64,000 nucleotides of DNA from NCBI GenBank assembly GCA_947568835.1, contig OX387602.1, positions 2,636,570-2,700,569 of the forward strand. Reading direction: 5' to 3'. The notes under the pieces were generated by a model. The model had not been told where the DNA came from. It saw nothing but the letters and a program-made list of their open reading frames with translations, and searched no databases. Source of the DNA: Protonemura montana. Its lineage: Eukaryota > Arthropoda > Insecta > Plecoptera > Nemouridae. Positions 1 to 10,190 of this stretch are shown here, in pieces (positions within the stretch are counted from its first letter, which is position 1; the number at the start of each line of letters is the position of its first letter). Made by a program: the position numbers and the translations under genes.

Positions 1-3000
1 TTTCCGTGGTGGTCGGCTGGAAGGTGTCGCAAGACACAAACTGCGACGCCTCTTCCTGCAAATTCCAAACGCCGATTCCTTCCGCCTGGCCGGCCATCAT
101 CGCCGCGCCCAGAGCACGAACGTCCTGCATGCTCGACCGCTCTATACGCAAGAAACAAACATCATCGACCATCACTTGCCACAAAGTTATGAAAAAGTAA
201 AATAGCTTTACTAGTGCACAATCTTCTTCAACCGTAACTGTCTTCCAGTTACAGATTTAAGCTTATTTCTGTACTGCTCCCGGAAGCAGGGATAGATTTA
301 CTTACCGACTGGCACTCCGCACAAATCGGCTTGTAGCTGCATCAGTAAGTTGTTGGAGGTCATCTTCCCATCAACTTGTAGCTTGGCCAGCGGTATCCCG
401 CAATCCTTCCGCATCGCCTCCAGAATGTCTCTAGTCTGAAAGCAAGTGGCTTCCAATGCCGCTCGTATAATATGCTCTTTCGTTGTGAATTGTGTCAGAC
501 CACACAGGATCCTAAAAGAGTTCAGTTGTTTTTAAGTATCGCCGTGATAATTATCAGTGCTCATCAGCAGCGTTGTCGAGATGAGAGCAAGAAGTTGCGT
601 GTCACCTACCCTCTTGCATCTTTACGCCAGTAGGGAGCGTAAAGGCCGGTAAACGCTGGCACAAAGTAAACGTCGCCGGTGGTCATCACCTCCTCTGCCA
701 GTGATTCAGTTTCCGAAACGTGAGCCAGTAGGTTCAGGTTGTTTTTCAGCCACTTGATAGCAGCACCTGCCACCGCGACTGATCCCTCCAATGCATACAC
801 TGGTTTAGCCGTCTTGCCCGTCTGGTAGGCAACCGTGGTCACCAGGCCGTGGTTGGAATGAACTCTCTGCAATTATTCACACATTTCATTGTATTTTCCA
901 TTATGCTCAAAGCAGGGGCCGCAATCAGAAACAGAAAGAATACTTTTTCTATATCGGAATTGGAAGTATTATAACCGTACTTAAAAAATTGGACCCGGAA
1001 TAAAAAAATGTATTCCTAAGCCGCCAGAATTAAAATTTTTATTGAAATGCTCTCGGATCAAATCTAGGATCAATTGCCGTACCAAAATCACCACAGTTGA
1101 CATAAAGACAGTCCATGTATTTGCATTCTGGCTCATAGTGTATTGTTGGCATGTACCAAACATGCTTGTCAACTCTTGTGAGAGCCTGTGTTGTGCCCAA
1201 GGGTTGGAATTGGAGTTGGAATCGGAATCTGAAAGAATCGTCATTGATGGAATTGGAATAGGAATTAGAATGTTTACTTTTAGAAAGTTGATTGGATTGG
1301 AATTGGATTTTTTATTTGTTAAGATTATGATTTATGACTATGGTTTGGCAGATAATTGGGAGATAATTGCACATTTTTGCTTAAGATTTTTGCAGAACAA
1401 ATATGCTGTAAGATGGTCTAATTATATGCAACAAAACCAAGAAAGCCAATGGCTATATTCTACTATGATTTCAATTGACAAGTAAAAAGCTATACGAACA
1501 TGTGTGGGAAAATTTGCACTACGGCGACTTTGGTTCGGTTGAAGTAGAATTTCTTCCTAACTGAAAAAAAGTGCAGGTAGATCACTTACCCTTTTCCCTG
1601 TATTATAAATTAGAAAGCAGCCGCTTCGATATGTGTTCTTTGCCTGGCCTTCTTTCAAACACATTTCTCCCACCAACGAAGCTTGCTGGTTGCCTAAGAT
1701 CTAAAGGCAGCAAATTAATACAATTCAATCACAAAAAAAATTTTTTTTAGCAACCCGACTTGTACTTACCCCAGAAATAGGAATCCCTAATAAGGGCTTT
1801 TCGTTGATTTTCCCATAAATTTCCGACGAACTATGTATCTGTGGTAGAAGTGACATTGGGATATTGAAATATCTACATAAAACTGGATCCCAATGAAGAT
1901 CTTCGATGTTCATCAGCATAGTTCGAGACGCATTGGTGACATCAGTTATATGAAGACCCCCGTTCTTGCCACCGGTCAGGTTCTTATTGGACAGAGCAGA
2001 GAGAAACGTTTGCAATTAGAATGCTCAATAAGCGAGCTAGCCTGAGCTTGTTTTCCCAGCAATAGACATACCCAAATGAGCCATGTGTCGACGGTACCAA
2101 AGAGGCACCGCTTCTTCTTGATGGCCTTCCGAATGGCAGGGACATTGTCAATGAGCCACCGGATTTTGAGCGCGCTGAAGTACGGGCTGATCGGCAGACC
2201 GCACAGCGACATTAGGGAGTCCGTCCCGGTGTCCGGAAATTTGGCCAGGATTGCGTCCACCGTCGAATCCGTGCGGATGTCCGACCACACTGTTGAGCCG
2301 CAAGTATTGATCAAGTAAACACGCTTTGGGGGAGATACATGAATAACAGAACACATAGAAATGCAAGCAACAAATGTTTTGTTCAGACACAAAAGAATTT
2401 GGCTGCCTCAAAACCAATTTTTATAATAGAGTAAACTACAGAGGCTTCATCAAGCAGATTTTAATTGAAGACTTAATTGGAAGTGTGATATTACCGATTG
2501 CATTGTAGAGCGGTATGCCGGTGAGCTTGTCCCACATAATGGTGGTCTCCCTTTGGTTGGTGATGCCGATAGCTGCCATGTGCTTTGGCTCTATCCCCTG
2601 CCCTTTGAGCACAGACATCACCTTGAAGATGCACTCCTTGACCGCCGCGTAAATCTCCATCGGGTCTTGCTCAACCCACCCTTCCCTCGGACTCTTCTGC
2701 GAGATGCTGATTTCATGGCTGGCTATCACCTTTGGGCTCTGAGCAGCATACACCTAAAGAGACAAGCCAACAGATGTTGAATAAAAATGGAATTGCACAA
2801 TTATAGGTTTTTCCTGTTTCCTCATAGGAGATTCAAATTCAACCACCAAGCGATGAATGGTAGGCGAGCGGGTTCGTTTTCCTGTTTGGTCATACATTTT
2901 TCCAGTCTCGCTTTCCTACCATAAACAAAGATGTTCTTCTACAGCTATATCTCTAAAATATTTATCAAAAAACTTGTTTCCTCCCAAACACAGGCAGTTC

Positions 3001-3159
3001 TTTGGGTCCCCTTGCCCAAAAATCTTCTTTCTCTAATTAACAGAAATCCTCAACTCCTTTTACAAAAGATGAACTACTTACAAGAAACCTGGCAGCTTCA
3101 GTCCCTTCATCAATGACTCCTATGTATGGCGGTCCCTTGTCACCCGCAGAAACAGGCAT
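1..3159 (-). CDS. Glycerol kinase-like paralogue 1, probable pseudoenzyme; 3' part beyond the left edge
   Basis: FGGY-family sugar kinase, glycerol kinase branch. Glycerol kinase normally phosphorylates glycerol to glycerol-3-phosphate with ATP. Coding exons on minus: 3159-3082, 2753-2495, 2289-2072, 1982-1770, 1700-1590, 866-610, 511-306 and 141 to below 1. All junctions are GT-AG, and phases match Gk2 and Gk3 (exons 2-7 have identical lengths). The start ATG opens MPVSAGDKG; an acceptor five bases upstream implies a 5' UTR intron, as in Gk3. The GWVEQDP, TNQRETT, PYFSALK and TNASRTM motifs are kept. Key catalytic positions are not: the phosphate-1 motif GTSS is GTEA, the catalytic GDQQ is GNQQ, YGTGCF is YRSGCF, VDGGMT is VDGKMT, and ETTALGAA is DVRALGAA. 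The frame is open in every visible exon, so this looks like a maintained but catalytically dead copy rather than a decayed pseudogene. That is inference. Confidence 0.9.
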
Positions 3160-6100
3160 TGCAGCTGTAACAACACATGGCATGATTGTTAGTGATCTAA
3201 GGTTTCCAAATGTCAATCGCCTAGCGTGTTTGAAGAATTGACAATGGGCCTGGAAAACACATCAGAATGAATTTAAATTGTATAAGCTTAGGCTCACACG
3301 TTCGCGAAATATTTTGCAACTAGGTGTTGCGAGTTCAATGGCTTTGCTTAATTAGCATGATAAAATATCTGTGCATGAGCAGTACTGTCTCGGGGCGCCA
3401 GCTCTCAAGCACCGACAAAACTTTTCAGCATGGCCACAAAGGCAGGAAATGTAGCTTCAAGTAACCAAGATGCTAAAGAGAAACTCACTAAATGTCAGAA
3501 TGCGTTTTACTTGATCAAATTCACAGTTGTAATCGGCAGCATTTTACACGGCTAATCAATGTTTGTCTGAGAGATTGTGAAATTTGTAGAAAAAGGTGCC
3601 CAAATACGCTGCCGAACTCTTTTCCCTGATAGTACCACAGATACATTAGTTTGTAAAAAAATGTTCATAATATCTATGGTAAGTGTACCCTTGGCCTTAT
3701 CAAACTTTGGTAAATGGAGATTAAATCACTATCTCCATCAAATTGATGTTACGAGTACACATAGTATAGAGTATATAGTAAAGTAAATTCGGTGAAATGA
3801 TTTATCTGATCAGTTACAAAACAGACACCGCTATAGACGTCGTCTGCACCTATGGCATGATATCTCAGTCACCGGCATCAACCCCACCGTTGAGTATTTT
3901 CTGCAAACTCTCGTTCATTTTCAATTTTACGATCAACCGTAGTCACACACCTAGCATCAAGTCCGATAATAACAGTGGCATGGCGACTTGCTAGCAATGC
4001 GAATATCTGATACCTATATGCATACTCCCAATCTATCTACTGTCGTATAAAGAGGAAAAGCGCCAGCGATTTCCCGCTACGTTTTCCGACGCACTGACCT
4101 GATTTGTGGCGGGATCGCCGATGTGTTGACAGTGCCCGCCTATGCGTGTCAATCTTTATAGGTGCAACAAATTGTACGTTTCAGTACACGGATAAGATTA
4201 CATAAACTGGCGTAGGCTTTTTCGTTGAAAGAAAGATGACTTGCGTCAAACTCAATCGCAGATCGCGCATGCAAAGACCTCGTTGGTGATTGGACGGCAA
4301 CCGCAACGAGGAAAGTGTAGACGTCTCGTGTACACACAACAGGTAACGTGTTTGGAAGTAAATTACCGGAATCATCATCACTCGTTCAGGAACAAACGTG
4401 AAAACAATAACAATCGCAAGATCAGTGTGGTAACCAGTAACCAGTTTACTATTAGAGGTAGATATGCAGAGAACGAGTAAATTCAAATTTAACTTCAACG
4501 TTCGGTTTCCTCCACGCGGCCTGAGGTCGGTGTTCGGTTCCGATTTCATTATAGACAAAAAGTAAGTGCGATCGATCAGCATCACATGATCCTTTCGCGG
4601 TACGCTTACTAATCGCTTTCAAGTACAGAAGCGAAAAGTGAAAATATATACCGACACTTTAACGTAAAAATAGATAGAACTTCGTGGAATGTTTTCACAT
4701 TAATCAGAGCAAAATTTGAAAAACTGCCGGGCGACAGAAACTGAAATCGGGTATGGTGTGACTTCAAACTCGGCTAACTTCAAAATCAATGGTTTTTTTT
4801 TAGTTCATGCTACGGCTTGGATATGTAGCTTGGGCCATTCACAAGAAGACTTTTTAATCCCACCCACCAATTGACAGTCCTATGACCGAACTATCGGTCG
4901 AATCGGTATAATTTTAGCATAGCTGAGTGTCGTAATGGTATGTTTTTTAGTGTCAATGCCGTGTAGTTTGATCATCGACTTAAACATGCCGTCAATCTTG
5001 GTTTACATCGGATCAAAGTCTGATTTTGCTGGTAACTTTGGTTTAATAATATTAACCCGGACCACAAATCGCAGTAAAAAATTCCCATTGAGTGTTATTG
5101 ACATTTTGTCTTCACGAAGATATTGTGATGTTTGATCCCATCATGGCTAGGCTGGAGCCCCGATCGCACGCGAGATGAAATTGATTAAAAATAGCGTCGG
5201 TGTTTTTCGGTGCATTATTAATTTATCTAGAATAGCAGGTAACCCACTGTGTACGAAAGCCAAATGATTCAGACAGCCTAGAATCTATTTATACGTCAAG
5301 TCCTATCAAACACAGCTGCGATTGAGGTGTGCGATACGTTCTCAACGGGAAATACACCATTTGTGTCACCATTTTATATTAAGGGATGACAAAAAAAATC
5401 ATTCCAGAAGTTCAACTCACCTACACCCTTCTTTTAGTAAGAAATACAATTTCCAGCACTGAATTTAGCCGAAAGCATCTGCATCTACATCTAGGCATCT
5501 ACCTAGAGTTCAGACATAAACATAACTAGGTACTTGGGTGGTGATATCCAATCGCAGTACTATTTTTGGTGGGCCTTTCACAACTGTAGTGCAGTTCTAA
5601 TAATGTTAGCATAGCCATTGTTATTGACAAGATCTTTGCAGCGGTAGCGGCCGGTCGTGTAGAGCGGCGAGGTACAATACACTAACTGGACAGAGAGCCG
5701 ACGCCGACAATGTCTGTCATTTACAACTTGTGCGCGAGATCGCCCCAGCCCCCTTGCTCTACCCATGCTCAAATTGGCGACATACCGCCTCGGCTATCCA
5801 TGCAAACACAAGCACGAGGCACAACTCCTCGCATATCGCTGTTCCCAGCATTGATTTATGGCGGTGATAACAAATGATTACAGTGGCTGCTTGCGAATTT
5901 TGGCAGGAAAATTGTTATTATTACAGTCAAATAATGATTGATGGTTGGGTAATAAATCCTCCTCTTAACTTTCTTGACTCATTGACACCCTACATGTGGA
6001 TCGCTGCTTTGCCTTTGGAGTGTGAAAAAGAGTGGCACACAAAAACAAAGGTATCTGAGAAAAATTCGCCATACTCTAAAAAAATGTAAAATCTGAACTA

Positions 6101-7526
6101 AGTAGGTATATGTTACTTGTAATGTAAGTATCTACGATTTTTGAAGTGCTTGTAATTAGGTTTCATTGATTACGGGATGAGTACGGCCAGTGTATTTGAG
6201 GGTATCTGGTATACCCAAGGTTATTTTATATTCAAGGTTGTTTAAAAATTATATAGTAGGGTATTGCACCCTCTCCTCCCCCTAATGCAATTCTTGTATG
6301 GCTGAAGACTTCTAAACAAAATAAGAAGCCAATGCTTCTCGTTCTGGACTCCACCTTCTTTCTTGAAGTAAGGTGATTGTAGCTGATGTAGTTTATCAGA
6401 CAGAATCATCTAAATCCACTGCATGCAACTCCCACTATATCCACAAGATAAGAAAATTAAAAAAACCGAACCAAGGTTCAATCCCACTAACCTCTCACTC
6501 CCAGACAGAACTGGGGGTTGATTGCGTTAGATGACGAATAAGTTTTCAGTAATTATCAATGACACTAAGAAGTTAAAACCTGTTAATAAACACACTATTA
6601 ATTATGTTTTATTGTCTTAAAAAACTAACACGAGTGGTCAGCTAATTAAAAAGTTGTTTCAGGGGGAGGTCCACACAGTTATTTTTTTTCCCACGAGATG
6701 ACTGAACTTTGTACACCTATAGGTAGCCGCAACTTCCTGCCCCATACAACATTCGTTTCTGCACGATTACCAACATTTTAATTATGCTCGGTTGCTAGAT
6801 TTCCAGATTTCCGTTGATTAATATTGCCATTTTTACTGATGGAATCAATGTTCATGCAAGAAATAGAGCATAGCAATTTTCAAAATGTAGCTTTAATGGC
6901 AAGAATGGGGGAGTAAAATGCAATCAAAGAGTAAGGAGTAAGGATTCCTTCCCGCTTAAAAGTTGCGACGAGTTTTATGCTTAAGTTGGCTGGTGAATCG
7001 CCTTGCTATGAACACTTAAGCAAAAGCAAGTGAGGACACAAAGTCTTAAACATTTGTACATGTTTAGTAAATGTTCTCCCTTTGCATAAATCAAATACTT
7101 GAATACAGAAATATCGAAAATTGAATACCAGAGTAGTCAAGACACAAAGCAAATTTTGCAGACATATGATGTCCCTACCTTTGAGGTAAGAATGGTAATA
7201 ATCGAGTGGGTATGTGGTTGGTAAATGGGATCTAACTTTGTTTGATCATCAATAGGTAATCTTCTTTCGAAGATAGTTTACTTTGCCATATGCGTTATCC
7301 TAAGCTTGGTTAAAAAGTGCAATTTTGGAGGTGCATTTATGCAAGTGGAGAAAAAAATGCGAAAAAAGAAACTTGTTTGGAGAGAATTGGAAATAGATGC
7401 AACACTGACTAGAAAGTTGGCAGCTCAAGTTGGGTTGGATAATTACTGAATATTGATATCCACAAAGACTAACGCAGCTTAAAATGAAATAATACAATTA
7501 AATATAAACCAAAGCGCAGTGCTTAC

Positions 7527-7554
7527 CAGCCTTCTTCGAGTTATGCTGAGCCAT
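7527..7554 (-). other. Candidate first coding exon (MAQHNSKKA)
   Basis: On minus, an ATG reads MAQHNSKKA and then meets a good donor (G, then GTAAGC) after 28 bases. It lies about 280 bases downstream of a GC-rich palindromic promoter-like site at 7829-7848 on the same strand. I could not find the continuing exons, so this is only a candidate start of an unknown gene. Confidence 0.25.
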
Positions 7555-7828
7555 AGTACCTTACAAAGGTTCCTAAAGTAAGAATAGCATATTTGATTTT
7601 GAGGTTATGTTGGCAAGATGTCCATGTAGATTAGTTCCTCGGTTCTCGCTAGCAAAATGCATTTTGATGTGATAAACTATGTTTACTATTCATGAATTAG
7701 CGTCGGCTGATCAAACTGCTGTATGATAGACATGTAATCGAGTCTAACACACTTCTTAGCGGTCCCTCCTTCGCCATCACACCATCACACGTCCACCGAA
7801 AAACATCACATGTGTGCGTTCCGTTGCG

Positions 7829-7848
7829 GTTGCGCAACGCGCATGCGC
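7829..7848. promoter_or_regulatory. Adjacent palindromes, NRF1-like promoter element
   Basis: Two abutting 10-base palindromes, GTTGCGCAAC (7829-7838) and GCGCATGCGC (7839-7848), sit in otherwise AT-rich DNA. The second is the core of the NRF1 (insect Ewg) recognition element, which is common in core promoters. It would fit a promoter for a minus-strand transcript starting near 7.8 kb. The factor assignment is inference. Confidence 0.35.
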
Positions 7849-8189
7849 TTTCAATTCACTTTTTCGAATCAATTTTATTCCACGAAAGGTGATGGTCTGA
7901 ACAGTATTTGGTCTGATCATAAGATCATCTTTGATCCTGCCAGTAACGATTCGTCACGTGTTCACTGAGATTTCTGTACAGTTAACGCCACTGTCAGTAT
8001 TAATTTGCTTACTCTGGCCAAATACGGCATACAACTTTGGCCAATACTAGCTAGAATGTATGGATATAAGTATAACAGTGGCGGACTGGCCAGCTACGCC
8101 AGTACTGATATCCTGCCAAATTCTAACCCCAGCTAGTACTCCAATAAAATATTGTGTAAAAATGTAGGAAATCTAGCACAGAGCAGCAT

Positions 8190-9020
8190 CCACAGTCATA
8201 GCTACTAGGTTGATTAAGCCAGCATTATTAAAACAGACAACAAGTCTCCAAAATAATGCGATTATGCAAGTTTACAAAGCCTGGCAAGGGCCCCAAAATT
8301 TTTCTTGCAAAGACCTCAAATTTTTGGCGCAGTGGTACTTCAACCACTTCAAACTTGAACGCTGGCTTCCTTGAAGAATCGGTGGATAGCATCCAATGCT
8401 GATTGCAGCTGGTTTTCCAGAGACACGCACTTAGAGGATTTGCTGACAATGGCGGCGACGTTGGCAATGAGCGCAGCGACCCCGGTAGATCGGTTGGGAT
8501 GTAGTTGTTGTTCAGGCTGTAAAAAAGTGAACTGAGGAAGCCCTCTTGCAGCTCTTCTGTAGCGATTGCCCAATGATCTGAGCAGGTTTCTTATTGGGCA
8601 ATGAGGAAGCGCCTGCCTCGCAGGAGATGAGCTGAGGGTGTAATCGGTGTCCAGGATAATGAGACTTTGTACTACATGGAATCATAACCATTGACAATGT
8701 CCAGCCAGACCACTCCTGTCAGGTGTACAACGAAGTCCATGCCATATTACTTCTGTCACACGCAGCAGTTGGAGAAGTGTATGGTAGTATAAACTGTTGC
8801 TGTATCTGGATATATGGATGACTTGGCGCTGAAGTTTTGTGAGGATTGGCTTCTTGCACAGGATAGACAGACAAAACAGCAAAATTGGGCAATAGCTGGT
8901 CAAGCCGCAGGGTAGTAACAAAGTCTATGCTCGTGCACTTTTGCTTATATGGCTGGGACAGCTGCACTAAATAGTCCATGAACTTTTTGATCGCTCGAGC
9001 TGCATCCAGAGGTCGGAAGC
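8190..9020 (-). pseudogene. Unrecognised coding-like fragments, possibly a decayed gene
   Basis: On minus, overlapping open stretches in different frames read like real protein, with no splice signals that join them cleanly. One frame (about 8979-8719) includes DFVTTLRLDQLLPNFAVLSV. A second (about 8573-8349) includes SLENQLQSALDAIHRFFKEA and ends in a stop. A third (about 8467-8228) includes KFEVFARKILGPLPGF. I do not recognise the family. Frame changes within about 800 bases suggest a pseudogene or retro-derived remnant. The alternative is the last exons of a gene that I failed to splice. Confidence 0.3.
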
Positions 9021-9436
9021 AAAATCAAACTCTAAAAGAATTCATACCCTTATTGGCGTCGTAGTTTTTATTTTATTTTAAATATAGAATCAGTATCGGA
9101 ATTTGTATTCCTCGGTATTTTGAGTAATTGCAAACTTTTAATGTAATGTTTATTCTGACGTCTGTAAAATGATTTGCATTTTGATTTTTCACATCCAAAT
9201 GTGAAGCAACCTCGTTAAGTACATGTAGCACAGCAATAAAGACCACATAATAACTTTATTAGCAAGATATTCAGGTAAAATAACAAAATTTAAAACTTCA
9301 CAGCTTTCACAAGATCTTATCTTCAGATATAATCAGTTTTTAACTGATATTTTACAGAAAATAATTGTAACCCAAAATACTATTCAGGTTCTTAAAAAAA
9401 AAGAAGCTAGATAAAATAATCTAAGGCCCCTCTTTG

Positions 9437-9460
9437 CCCCCCCCCCCCCCCCCCCCCCCC
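9437..9460 (+). repeat. Poly(C) tract, 24 bases
   Basis: An uninterrupted run of 24 C in AT-rich intergenic DNA. It could form i-motif or G-quadruplex structures, or could be an assembly or sequencing length artefact. Confidence 0.95.
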
Positions 9461-10190
9461 AGCCATGATCTAATATTAAGTATTTGCTTACAAAGCCTAA
9501 AGACAAATTAAAACAGGCACAAGAGTACAGAAAGCAGTCACATTTGTAAATCTAAAAAACTAGTAACAAACAACCTTCTCAAGCCACTTAATAAAACATA
9601 GTGAGCTAAGAAAATCACCAAAACGAAATCACCAAACACTTTAAATGCTACCAACTGGCTTGTTTATCCACAAGAGTGCAAAAAAAATCAGATCTATATC
9701 TCATATTATGTTAGGCTCACAAATTGCAAAAGTTCAATAATACAACCAAGCTAAACGTTTTTAAAGTTTGCCAGTGATTGGTTACATTAAGTTTATAGAA
9801 AATATAAAGAAAGTGCTAAAGTGGATTGTATTAAAACCATATGGCAATAATGGCTTAGCTACAAACCATAAATTGCACAATTTATTCAAATATTTAGGTA
9901 TAGCACCACTATTTTGAAGGGTTTCTATGCCAATGGAAAGTTGTTTCCCAAGTGGTGCGATATTTCCTGTACATGATTACCGTGCTCAAAATTATTAACT
10001 TTAATAGGTTGATAACTAAAAAAATGTATAGAAAAAGCTACTGTACGTAACATCTCATAAATATAATGAATTCCTTTCGTTTGGCCTACTGCTTACATCT
10101 ATTGCACATTAGAAAGCCACAGTTAAATTGATATTTTGAAACCTGTTCCTTTGAGCTATTGGCACCAACTTTTTTCAATAAATCATTCTA

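Larger units (their letters stand above)
3160..10190. other. Gene-poor interval between Gk-like 1 and TECPR2
   Basis: About 7 kb without a gene I can name. It presumably holds the Gk-like 1 promoter and 5' UTR exon on the right of 3160 and the TECPR2 3' UTR just below 10190. Separate entries cover a possible short first exon at 7527-7554, a promoter-like palindrome cluster at 7829-7848, unrecognised coding-like fragments at 8190-9020 and a 24-base C tract at 9437-9460. Near 6470-6520 there is a stretch with a GGTTCAATCCC B-box-like core that loosely resembles the repeat in the tectonic intron near 52.8 kb. Confidence 0.6.

Noticed and set aside
981..1485. Overlapping open frames on both strands in a Gk-like 1 intron, including a run of GGAATTGGAATTGGA-type repeats
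   Set aside because: They lie inside the intron between exons 1700-1590 and 866-610, have no homology I recognise, and the plus-strand frame is produced by a short GGAATT repeat.
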